From a bacterium (GTDB lineage: Bacteria > Auribacterota > UBA3054 > JAAYZF01), in the NCBI GenBank assembly GCA_012514975.1, contig JAAYZF010000032.1, positions 1 through 44,748 of the forward strand: 44,748 nt of DNA, written 5' to 3'. Below the pieces are notes generated by a model. It ran no database searches, was not told where the DNA came from, and was given only the letters and a program-made list of their open reading frames with translations. Positions 1 through 7,329 of the stretch are shown piece by piece; the stretch's first letter is position 1; each line of letters begins with the position of its first letter. A program made the translations under genes and the position numbers.

Positions 1-260
1 CCGAGATTGATCACCCGGTTGCGGTCGCCCTGGAACCATTTCTTCAGGCTGAAACCCGCGCGGCCGAAGAAGTCGCTGTCGCCCAGCGCCATCTCCTCCT
101 CTTTCCACGTGCCGATCTGGTTCTTCGCCGGGTCGCCGGCGAGAGCCACGCGTTCCTGCTCGGTGTACGCGGCCCAGCGGATCGTGGGGTAGACGTAGTA
201 GAGGCAAACGAGGATGCCCAGGGCGATGAGTATGCTCTTCAGACGAAGCTCGCGGGTCAT
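1..260 (-). CDS. secD: SecD, preprotein translocase subunit (5' part only)
   Basis: N-terminal 86 codons of SecD; the gene continues beyond base 1. The product starts MTRELRLKSILIALGILVC, the short cytoplasmic tail and first membrane helix, and runs to RVINLG, the beginning of the conserved NLGLDLQGG region of SecD. SecD, with SecF and YajC, assists SecYEG during late, proton-motive-force-dependent export steps. The ATG at 258-260 is preceded by an AGGA-type ribosome site. The gene lies 57 nt downstream of yajC on the same strand, the usual yajC-secD order. What is seen is the N-terminus only; the family call rests on that motif and the neighbour. The missing part should hold the P1 domain and five further helices. 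Confidence 0.85.
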   Translation of the reverse strand, partial: MTRELRLKSILIALGILVCLYYVYPTIRWAAYTEQERVALAGDPAKNQIGTWKEEEMALGDSDFFGRAGFSLKKWFQGDRNRVINL

Positions 261-317
261 AACGAATCCTGCGGATGAGTTAAGCGAACGACTCGGATGT
301 CAGGCCTCGATGCCGGG

Positions 318-800
318 TTACTTTGTTTCGGCCGGCGCCGCGCCTTGCGCACGCTCGAGCACGGTGCCGATGGCGGCCTTGGCGAGCTCGATGCGCGTGT
401 TGTCGTCGATTTTCAGCCTGACTGAGTCCTGTTTCACCTGGGTCACCACCCCGTAGATCCCGCCGGTGGTGACGATCTTGTCGCCCACGCCGACCGCGCG
501 CAGCATCTGTTCTTTCTCGCGCTGCTTCTTCTGCTGGGGCCGGATCATGAGGAAGTACATGATGGCGAAGATGGCGATGAAGGGGAGAAGGCTCTTGAGC
601 ATGTTGCCTTGGGGCGCAGGCTGCTGTACCGCTTCCTCCCCCGCGGCCTGCACGGGCGCCTCGGGCGCCGGCGTTCCGGCCGGGGCGGACTGGACGGAGG
701 GAACGGCGGGGGCCTGCCCGGCGCCTTCCGGCGCGTCGGCGGCGTATACGAGCGCGGCTGCCGCCACGCAGACGAACAATGCTGCGGAGATCTTCTTCAT
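318..800 (-). CDS. yajC: YajC, Sec translocon accessory protein, with long N-terminal extension
   Basis: 160-aa YajC. The core (about residues 67-150) has the single membrane helix (LLPFIAIFAIMYFLMIRPQ) followed by QQKKQREKEQM and the GDKIVTTGGIYG motif, both typical of YajC. The start at 798-800 (MKKISAALF) has an AAGGAA ribosome site; an in-frame upstream extension would run into hppA and is unlikely. Residues 1-21 look like a signal peptide (ALVYA-AD), followed by about 45 residues rich in Ala, Pro and Glu before the usual helix. Most YajC proteins begin just before the helix, so this one may have two hydrophobic segments or be cleaved. It sits 25 nt after hppA and 57 nt before secD. Confidence 0.9.
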   Translation of the reverse strand: MKKISAALFVCVAAAALVYAADAPEGAGQAPAVPSVQSAPAGTPAPEAPVQAAGEEAVQQPAPQGNMLKSLLPFIAIFAIMYFLMIRPQQKKQREKEQMLRAVGVGDKIVTTGGIYGVVTQVKQDSVRLKIDDNTRIELAKAAIGTVLERAQGAAPAETK

Positions 801-825
801 GATGAGATTCCTTGTGTGCTGCGCG

Positions 826-3207
826 TTATTTCGTGACAAGGCCCAGCCAGCCCTGAATGACCGGCGCGAGCTTGACAATCACGGGGGTGAACACGACGCT
901 GACCATGCTCATCAGCTTGATGAGAATGTTGAGTGACGGGCCCGCGGTGTCCTTGCACGGGTCGCCCACGGTGTCGCCGATGACGGCGGCGCCATGCACC
1001 GGGTTCTTCGAGCCGTCAGGCAGTTTCTTTCCGCCGTAATTGCCCTTCTCGATGAATTTCTTCGCGTTGTCCCATGCGCCGCCTGCGTTGTTGAGCATGC
1101 AGGCGAGGACAAAGCCCGTCGTCAACCCGCCGGCCAGCAGGCCCATCACGCCCGCCACGCCGAGAATCAGGCCGGTGATCACCGGCACGGCGATGGCCAT
1201 GAGCGACGGGATGATCATCTCGCGCTGCGCGCCCGCGGTCGATATCTCGACGCAGCGCGCATAATCGGGCAGGTCGGTTCCCTGCATGATGCCGGGTTTC
1301 TCCTTGAACTGGCGGCGCACTTCGTTCACCATGGCGCCCGCGGCACGGCCGACGGCCTTGACCGTCATCGCGCAGAAGACAAAGGCCATCATCGAGCCGA
1401 TGAAGATGCCGCACAGGAGCAGCGGGTTCATCAGCGAGAGGTCGAATTTGTCGACAAAGTCGCTGATTCTCGCGTTCATCACCTGCTGGGCGTCGCTGAA
1501 GCCCATGAAACTTGCGCCGGTTTCCTTGATGATGCGGCCGACCCAGAGGCGGACTTCCTCGATGTAGGCGGCCAGGAGCGCCAGCGCCGTCAGCGCGGCG
1601 GAGCCGATGGCAAAGCCCTTGCCCGTGGCAGCCGTCGTGTTGCCCAGCGCGTCGAGCGCGTCCGTGCGCTCGCGGACCTGCGGCGGCATATGGCTCATCT
1701 CGGCGTTGCCGCCCGCGTTGTCCGCGATCGGGCCGTATGCGTCAGTGGCAAGTGTGATGCCCAGGGTGGCGAGCATGCCGACCGCGGCGAATCCCACGCC
1801 GTACAACCCCATCGCCATGTTCCCAAAGCCGCCGGAGAAGCCGAACGCGCAGAGAATGCCGATGACAATCGTGATCACCGGTATGCCGCTCGAGAACATG
1901 CCGACGGCAAGGCCGTCGATGATCGTCGTGGCAGGGCCCATCTGCGCCTGGATGGCAATGCCTTTCGTGGGGCCGTATTCATCCGACGTGTAATACTCGG
2001 TCGCCTGGCCGATGATGACACCGGCAACGAGGCCCGAGGCGACGGCCATGAACACGCCCCAGCCGAGGCCCATGAACCAGCAGACACCTGCCGTGCCGAG
2101 AAGAATCAGAACCGAGCTTGACAGCGTGCCCGTCAGCAGTGCGCGCAGGAGATTACGCTGCGTCGCCCCTTCCTTGCAGCGCACCGTGTAGATGCCGATG
2201 ATCGAGAGGATGATGCCAATGCCGGCGACGACCATTGGCGCGAGCACGTAGGACAGCGTCTTTGACACCGCCTGGTCGGCCGGGAAGAACTTGAACAGCG
2301 ATGCGCCCAGCGCCGCCGTCGCGAGAATCGAGCCGCAGTATGACTCGTACAGGTCGGCCCCCATGCCGGCGACATCACCGACATTGTCGCCCACGTTGTC
2401 GGCGATGGTGGCCGGATTGCGCGGATCGTCTTCCGGGATGCCCGCCTCGACCTTGCCGACAAGATCGGCGCCGACGTCAGCGGCCTTGGTGTAGATGCCG
2501 CCGCCCACGCGGGCGAACAGCGCCTGTGTCGACGCGCCCATGCCGAACGTCAGCATCGTCGTGGTGATCTCGACGATCTTCTGGTCGGGCGTCGTGCCTG
2601 CATGGACGAGGGTCAGGCCGATGAACTTCAGTCCGCTGACCATGTGCTCGGGCGTGAACACGAACTTGTCGAGCACGAAATACCACATCGCTATGTCGAG
2701 CAGGCCGAACCCGACGACCACAAGGCCCATCACCGCGCCGGAACGGAAGGCGACCTGCAGGCCCTGGTTGAGGCTCTTGGACGCGCCCTGCGCGGTGCGC
2801 GAGCTGGCGTTCGTCGCGGTCTTCATCCCGAGAAAACCGCACAGGCCCGAGAAAAAGCCGCCCGTCAGGAATGCCACCGGCACAAACGGGTTCTGAATGC
2901 CGATGATGGCCAGCACGGCGAAAATCACCACGAGCACCAGGAACACGATGCTCACCACCCGGTACTGCCGGAACAGGTAGGCCAGGGCGCCCTCGCGCAC
3001 GTATGACGCGATGGTCCGCATGGTTTCGTTGCCATCCTCCGATGCCATCATCTGGCGGTAGAAAACGAACGCAAAGACAAGCGCCAGCACCGAGGCGACA
3101 GGCGCGATCCACCAGTAGACCGGTGTGCCGCTCACTCCATCGGCGGCAAAGACACTTGACGTGGCGAACAGGGCTGCTGCACAGGCGACAACGCGGTTGC
3201 GTACCAT
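826..3207 (-). CDS. hppA: Membrane-bound K+-dependent ion-translocating pyrophosphatase
   Basis: 793-aa polytopic enzyme that couples hydrolysis of cytoplasmic pyrophosphate to H+ and/or Na+ export. The pyrophosphatase signature lies at about residues 244-278 ([18 protein letters not shown], then [11 protein letters not shown]). The [10 protein letters not shown] motif at 522-531 has Ala526 and Gly529, the residues that mark the K+-dependent subfamily; the K+-independent type has Lys and Thr. The C-terminal [17 protein letters not shown] motif is intact. Start chosen at 3205-3207 because GGAG lies about 9 nt upstream; it gives an N-terminal hydrophobic segment ending SSVFA-AD. Pumped ion cannot be decided by eye; Na+ pumping is common in the K+-dependent group. 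First gene of the hppA-yajC-secD unit. Confidence 0.95.
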   Translation of the reverse strand: MVRNRVVACAAALFATSSVFAADGVSGTPVYWWIAPVASVLALVFAFVFYRQMMASEDGNETMRTIASYVREGALAYLFRQYRVVSIVFLVLVVIFAVLAIIGIQNPFVPVAFLTGGFFSGLCGFLGMKTATNASSRTAQGASKSLNQGLQVAFRSGAVMGLVVVGFGLLDIAMWYFVLDKFVFTPEHMVSGLKFIGLTLVHAGTTPDQKIVEITTTMLTFGMGASTQALFARVGGGIYTKAADVGADLVGKVEAGIPEDDPRNPATIADNVGDNVGDVAGMGADLYESYCGSILATAALGASLFKFFPADQAVSKTLSYVLAPMVVAGIGIILSIIGIYTVRCKEGATQRNLLRALLTGTLSSSVLILLGTAGVCWFMGLGWGVFMAVASGLVAGVIIGQATEYYTSDEYGPTKGIAIQAQMGPATTIIDGLAVGMFSSGIPVITIVIGILCAFGFSGGFGNMAMGLYGVGFAAVGMLATLGITLATDAYGPIADNAGGNAEMSHMPPQVRERTDALDALGNTTAATGKGFAIGSAALTALALLAAYIEEVRLWVGRIIKETGASFMGFSDAQQVMNARISDFVDKFDLSLMNPLLLCGIFIGSMMAFVFCAMTVKAVGRAAGAMVNEVRRQFKEKPGIMQGTDLPDYARCVEISTAGAQREMIIPSLMAIAVPVITGLILGVAGVMGLLAGGLTTGFVLACMLNNAGGAWDNAKKFIEKGNYGGKKLPDGSKNPVHGAAVIGDTVGDPCKDTAGPSLNILIKLMSMVSVVFTPVIVKLAPVIQGWLGLVTK

Positions 3208-3239
3208 GGTTGATAGCTCCATTATCATTAAGTGTGGGC

Positions 3240-3277
3240 AAAGCCGCGGCGCTGTCTCCTTGCAGACGCACGGCTTT
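3240..3277 (-). promoter_or_regulatory. Stem-loop in the hppA 5' leader
   Basis: Inverted repeat AAAGCCG...CGGCTTT (3240-3246 and 3271-3277) with a nested GTCT/AGAC stem, inside the predicted 84-nt leader between the hppA promoter and its start codon. It could influence translation or stability. It matches no riboswitch known to me and has no U-run, so it is not a simple terminator. Confidence 0.35.
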
Positions 3278-3297
3278 ACCATACCTAAAAGCGGCAA

Positions 3298-3326
3298 AGT
3301 ATACCATTTCCATCTTTCGGTGTCAA
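3298..3326 (-). promoter_or_regulatory. sigma70-type promoter of hppA-yajC-secD
   Basis: On the minus strand TTGACA (3321-3326) and TATACT (3298-3303) are separated by exactly 17 nt. The predicted transcription start near 3291 leaves a leader of about 84 nt. Both hexamers are consensus or one base off. Confidence 0.8.
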
Positions 3327-3927
3327 AAACTGCCGGATGCGGCATGAGATTCGTTTGCGTTTGGGGTTTCGTTTGGGGTCGGACCACGGCAAGTATTTGG
3401 TATTGAGGATGATAGAGAGTTTTTTGGGGCTGTTTTCCGCGTTAGAGCGCTGTTTTTGGCCCCGAAAAGGGGTCTCTAAGAAGCAGAAGCGGAGTCAGAG
3501 ATGGATGGCGGTGGCCCGGGTGCCTCTTTCGGACGGGCGTGTACGCGTTCCCACAGCCTTGAATCCGCGGTCCAGATCAGTTGCCCGAACGGCGGCGCAA
3601 CAGATTTGGGAGCCGGGCAGGAGGCGCGCTGGGCTGCCGCATGACCGCATAGGCACAACGGCGCGCGAAAGGTGGCAGGCGGCGACTCCAGTCGTGGCCA
3701 TCCGGTGCTGAAAGGCGTTGGCAGACGCGGACGCCACGTGTTGACGCGAAGTCACGTCATCCCCCCGCCTGGCAGCCTTTGCCTGACCATATATATGGCC
3801 GTCCCTGTGTTCTTTGTGCCTCGGTGACAGGACATATCTGTTGGTTTTGCCTTGCTGTTTCTGGCGCTTTTGTTTGTTTTTTGCTACCATACTAGCGGAT
3901 TCACCCGGGTTGCTTTGCATTTCATCC
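3327..3927. other. 600-base stretch without a convincing gene
   Basis: Open frames here are short, arginine-rich and resemble nothing I know. Visible elements are GGTCGGACC within a REP-like string (3375-3389), a CCCC-GAAAA-GGGG hairpin near 3460-3475, the perfect 12-base palindrome CCATATATATGG (3787-3798), and a string near 3810-3830 resembling the TTTGTGCCTCGGTGAC type of dispersed short repeat. It may be decayed sequence plus the leader of the Nudix gene. No promoter for that gene could be assigned firmly. Confidence 0.5.
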
Positions 3928-4632
3928 ATGATGGTAACATGCCAGAACCGTACGTTCGATCTTCGCGGCGATGCCGCGGCATGCGCGTTTGTCCTTGCAA
4001 GCACGCAGTTCAACACGTGGCTCGGCCGGATGGATGAACGGTTTGTCATCACGGCGATCGAGGTGCAGAGCGTGGACAAGCGTTTCGATGGCGGTCTCCT
4101 GTTCGCCAAGCTGCGCGCCGAGGTGACCGACCCTGAGGGCAATCGCATTCCCGGCTCGGTATTTCTGCGGGGCGATGCGGTTGCCGTGTTCATCGTGCTG
4201 CACGACGGGACGCGCGACTGGGTGGTGCTGACGACGCAGCCGCGGTTCCCTGTGGGCGTGTTCGAGAGCGTCGAGATACCCGCGGGGATGATGGATGACC
4301 GCGGCAGTTTTGCCGGCACGGCGGCGCGCGAGGTGCAGGAGGAAACGGGGCTCGTCATTAATCACGAACGTCTCACGTTGCTTGATGAGTTCGCCCCGTC
4401 CGGCGGCGGCAGTGATGAGTTCATAAAGCTGTATTCGTACGAGGCCGCGATGCCGCCCGGGGAGATCGCCGCGCTGCAAGGCCGCCTCGCCGGCGCGCAC
4501 CACGAGCATGAACGCATGTCAGTGCTTCTCGTGCCGCTCGACGAGCTGCCGCAGCATACCAAGGACATCAAGGCCCTGCTTGCGTACGGCTGCTATCATC
4601 GGTGGAGGATGGAGGGCCGCCGTTCCCGGTGA
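3928..4632 (+). CDS. Nudix hydrolase, ADP-sugar diphosphatase-like
   Basis: 234-aa Nudix protein expected to hydrolyse a nucleoside diphosphate linked to another group. The Nudix box starts at Gly120 and ends REVQEETG (134-141), with the catalytic Glu residues present. The Glu expected seven positions into the box is Gly here. The PAGMMDDRGSFAGTAAREV form and the following SGGGSDEF segment resemble the plant NUDX14 ADP-sugar diphosphatase group as I remember it, so a sugar-nucleotide substrate is more likely than dNTP or ADP-ribose; that is an inference. Start is uncertain: ATG codons at 3928 and 3931 are both plausible, neither has a clear ribosome site, and Met at 4030 would still keep the domain. 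It lies alone on the plus strand before a repeat-rich gap. Confidence 0.8.
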   Translation: MMVTCQNRTFDLRGDAAACAFVLASTQFNTWLGRMDERFVITAIEVQSVDKRFDGGLLFAKLRAEVTDPEGNRIPGSVFLRGDAVAVFIVLHDGTRDWVVLTTQPRFPVGVFESVEIPAGMMDDRGSFAGTAAREVQEETGLVINHERLTLLDEFAPSGGGSDEFIKLYSYEAAMPPGEIAALQGRLAGAHHEHERMSVLLVPLDELPQHTKDIKALLAYGCYHRWRMEGRRSR

Positions 4633-4658
4633 CCGCACGCCGGTTGCACGGTAACGAC

Positions 4659-4700
4659 CGAGTACGATTACGAGCACAAGGACGAGCACGAGGACGAGCA
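4659..4700. repeat. Hexamer tandem array, consensus CGAGNA
   Basis: Seven consecutive 6-nt units: CGAGTA, CGATTA, CGAGCA, CAAGGA, CGAGCA, CGAGGA, CGAGCA. It lies just after the Nudix stop and is the first of three different arrays before nadE. Confidence 0.75.
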
Positions 4701-4715
4701 GGCAGCGTGTTCAAT

Positions 4716-4736
4716 CTGAAATCTGAAATCTGAAAT
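4716..4736. repeat. Heptamer tandem array CTGAAAT x3
   Basis: Three perfect 7-nt copies of CTGAAAT, followed directly by the octamer array. The same core CTGAA in 7-nt periodicity recurs at 13313, 15434, 26889 and 29479. Confidence 0.8.
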
Positions 4737-4790
4737 CATCAAATCATCAAGTCATCAAATCATCAAGTCATCAAATCATCAAGTCATCAA
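4735..4790. repeat. Octamer tandem array RTCATCAA x7
   Basis: Seven perfect 8-nt copies of RTCATCAA, with A and G mostly alternating at the first base. The array ends 17 nt before the GTG start of nadE, so it lies in its likely leader or promoter region. Copy number may vary between strains (slippage). Confidence 0.85.
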
Positions 4791-4807
4791 GTCCTGCCGA
4801 GGTCACT

Positions 4808-6751
4808 GTGAATACGACTCATGGTTTTGCCCGTGTGGCCGCCGCGACGCCGCTGGTGCGCGTTGCGGACACGGCGTTCAACGCCGCCCAGGCGATCGCG
4901 CTGCTCACGCGGGCTGATCGCGCGGGCGTGCATGTGGTCGTGTTTCCCGAGCTGAACCTGACGGGGTACACGGTAAACGATCTGTTCCACCAGCAGGCGT
5001 TGCAGGCGGGCGCGCTCGATTCGCTCGATTCGGTGTGCCGGGCGACGAAGGAGCTAGCCGTGCTCGGCATCGTGGGCCTGCCGCTCGCGGCGGACAACCA
5101 GTTGTTCAACTGCGCGGCGGTGGTACAGCGGGGCCGCGTGCTTGGGATAGTGCCCAAGACGTTCATCCCGGGGTACAAGGAGTACTATGAAGAGCGCTGG
5201 TTTGCCCGTGCAACGGACAAGGTGAGCGACGAGGTGGCGTGTGGGGGCGGCCATGTGCCGTTCGGCGCCGACCTGTTGTTCCGCGCGGCGGACATGCCGG
5301 GCCTGGTGGTCGGCGTCGAAATCTGCGAGGATTTGTGGGTGCCGATCCCGCCGAGCTCATACCAGGCGGTGGGTGGCGCGACAGTGTTGGCCAATCTTTC
5401 CGCGAGCAACGAGCTTGTGGCAAAGCCGGAGTACCGCGCCGCGTTCGTCCGCCAGCAGTCGGGCCGGTGCGCCGCGGCGTACGTGCTTGCCGCGGCCGGC
5501 GTGGGCGAATCGACGACGGACATGGTGTTCAGCGGGCACACGATGATAGCCGAGAACGGCGTGATGATTGCGGACGGCACGCGGTTTGCACGCACGCCCC
5601 AGCTTGCCGTCGCCGACATTGACATCGACAGGCTTGTCGCCGACCGCCAGCGCACGACGAGCTTTGGCGAGAGCGTTGGGGCGATGAAGCCGCGGTTTCG
5701 CGCCATCCCGTTCACGTCAGCGCAGCCGGCGTGGAAGCCGCCGCTCGAGCGGCCCGCGGTGCCGCATCCGTTCGTTCCGCAGGATCCGGATCTCAGGGAT
5801 GAGCGGTGCGCTGAGATCTTCGCCATCCAGACGGCCGCGCTGGCCAAGCGGCTTGAACACACGCGGACGTCCACCGCCGTCATCGGGCTGTCCGGCGGGC
5901 TTGATTCGACGCTTGCGCTTCTTGTGTGCGTCAAGACCTTCGAGCTGCTCGGGCTCGACAAGAAAGGGATACACGGCCTGACGATGCCCGGGTTCGGCAC
6001 ATCGCGGCGCACGTATGCGAACGTGCAGAAGCTCTGCGCGGCGCTGGGCCTGCCGCTCGAGTCGATCAGTATTGTCGCGGCGTGCAGGCAGCATTTCCGC
6101 GACATTGGGCAGGACCCGGGCGATCATGACAACGTCTACGAAAACACGCAGTCGCGCGAGCGCATGCAGATCCTGATGAACCGTGCGAACCAGCTGGGCG
6201 GGCTTGTGGTCGGCACGGGCGACATGTCCGAGCTTGCGCTGGGATGGTGCACGTACAACGGCGACCACATGTCGATGTACAACGTCAACTGCGGCGTGCC
6301 CAAGACGCTTGTCCGCTATCTTGTCCACTGGGTGGCGGAGCGGCAGGTCGAGGGCGCGGCGCGCAGAGTCCTGCTTGACATCGTGAGCACGCCTATCTCG
6401 CCCGAGCTGCTTCCGACGGGCGAGGATGGGGAGATCAGGCAGAAGACGGAGCACGAGATAGGCCCGTACGATCTGCACGATTTCTTTCTGTACCATGTGG
6501 TGCGTTTTGGCGCGCGGCCGGCGAAGATCGTGTTTCTCGCGGGCCAGGCGTTCAAGGGGGCGTACACGAAGAAGGAGATCAAGAAGTGGCTGCGCGTGTT
6601 CTACACGCGCTTCTTCGTCCAGCAGTTCAAACGGTCATGCGTGCCGGACGGGCCGAAAGTCGGCTCGGTCAGCCTGTCGCCGCGGGGCGACTGGCGCATG
6701 CCGAGCGATGCGGAGGCGGCGACGTGGCTGGCCGAGCTGGACAAGGCGTGA
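4808..6751 (+). CDS. nadE: Glutamine-dependent NAD+ synthetase
   Basis: 647-aa two-domain enzyme making NAD+ from deamido-NAD+, ATP and glutamine. The N-terminal nitrilase-type glutaminase has the Glu-Lys-Cys triad at E48 (VVFPELNLTGY), K117 (IVPKTFIPGYKEYYE) and C173 (GVEICEDLWVP). The C-terminal synthetase has the PP-loop SGGLDST near residue 360 and conserved GTGDMSELALGWCTYNGDHM further on. Length matches the roughly 650-680-aa type known from Mycobacterium. Start is GTG at 4808 with GAGG about 7 nt upstream; the homology begins almost at once (FARVAAATPLVRVAD). First gene of a plus-strand run with apt (50-nt gap) and ade. Confidence 0.95.
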   Translation: MNTTHGFARVAAATPLVRVADTAFNAAQAIALLTRADRAGVHVVVFPELNLTGYTVNDLFHQQALQAGALDSLDSVCRATKELAVLGIVGLPLAADNQLFNCAAVVQRGRVLGIVPKTFIPGYKEYYEERWFARATDKVSDEVACGGGHVPFGADLLFRAADMPGLVVGVEICEDLWVPIPPSSYQAVGGATVLANLSASNELVAKPEYRAAFVRQQSGRCAAAYVLAAAGVGESTTDMVFSGHTMIAENGVMIADGTRFARTPQLAVADIDIDRLVADRQRTTSFGESVGAMKPRFRAIPFTSAQPAWKPPLERPAVPHPFVPQDPDLRDERCAEIFAIQTAALAKRLEHTRTSTAVIGLSGGLDSTLALLVCVKTFELLGLDKKGIHGLTMPGFGTSRRTYANVQKLCAALGLPLESISIVAACRQHFRDIGQDPGDHDNVYENTQSRERMQILMNRANQLGGLVVGTGDMSELALGWCTYNGDHMSMYNVNCGVPKTLVRYLVHWVAERQVEGAARRVLLDIVSTPISPELLPTGEDGEIRQKTEHEIGPYDLHDFFLYHVVRFGARPAKIVFLAGQAFKGAYTKKEIKKWLRVFYTRFFVQQFKRSCVPDGPKVGSVSLSPRGDWRMPSDAEAATWLAELDKA

Positions 6752-6801
6752 CGCGCCCGCGCGCGGTGGCACGGAGAGGCGGCAACAAGACAGGGACGCA
6801 C

Positions 6802-7329
6802 ATGCACGACGACATCAAGAAACGAATCCGCACCATCCCCCATTGGCCGAGGAAAGGCGTGATGTTCCGCGACATCACCACGCTGATCAATGACGCCGGC
6901 GGCCTGCGCGCCTCGTGCGACAGGCTGCACGACCATTACCGGCACATGCAGATCGACGCGATTGCCGGCATCGAGTCGCGCGGGTTCACGTTCGGCTGCG
7001 TGCTGGCGTACCTGATGAACAAGGGGTTCGTGCTCTTGCGCAAGCCGGGGAAGCTGCCCGCGAAGACCGTCAGCCAGGAATACAAGCTCGAGTACGGGAC
7101 GGACAGCATCGAGATGCACGAGGACGCGATCAGGCCGGGCGACCGCGTGCTGATTGTTGACGATCTGCTTGCGACGGGCGGCACGATGCGCGCGGCGTGC
7201 ACGCTTGTCGAGAAGCTTGGCGGGAAGGTCGTTGGCTGCGCTTTTGTCGTCGAGCTGCCGGAACTTGGGGGCCGCAAGGCGCTCGCGGGGTATGATGTAT
7301 TCTCGCTGGTGGAATTCGAGGGGGAGTGA
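6802..7329 (+). CDS. apt: Adenine phosphoribosyltransferase
   Basis: 175-aa cytoplasmic enzyme converting adenine and PRPP to AMP. It has the N-terminal IPHWPRKGVMFRDITTL, the GIESRGFTFG segment, the LLRKPGKLP motif and the PRPP loop VLIVDDLLATGGT. Start at 6802 with AGGGA about 5 nt upstream; a longer frame overlapping nadE lacks homology. The stop codon is directly followed by the ATG of ade, so the two are probably translationally coupled. Together they offer two fates for adenine: salvage to AMP, or deamination to hypoxanthine. Confidence 0.95.
   Translation: MHDDIKKRIRTIPHWPRKGVMFRDITTLINDAGGLRASCDRLHDHYRHMQIDAIAGIESRGFTFGCVLAYLMNKGFVLLRKPGKLPAKTVSQEYKLEYGTDSIEMHEDAIRPGDRVLIVDDLLATGGTMRAACTLVEKLGGKVVGCAFVVELPELGGRKALAGYDVFSLVEFEGE

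Noticed and set aside
826-3387. 853-codon form of HppA starting at 3387
   Set aside because: The extra 60 residues would lie across the consensus promoter at 3298-3326; the start at 3207 has a ribosome site.
3337-3711. 124-codon frame in the hppA-Nudix gap as a gene
   Set aside because: Basic, low-complexity product, no ribosome site, no recognisable pattern; the region looks noncoding or decayed.
4735-4790. CRISPR-like array
   Set aside because: Units of 8 nt without spacers and no cas genes; it is a simple tandem repeat.
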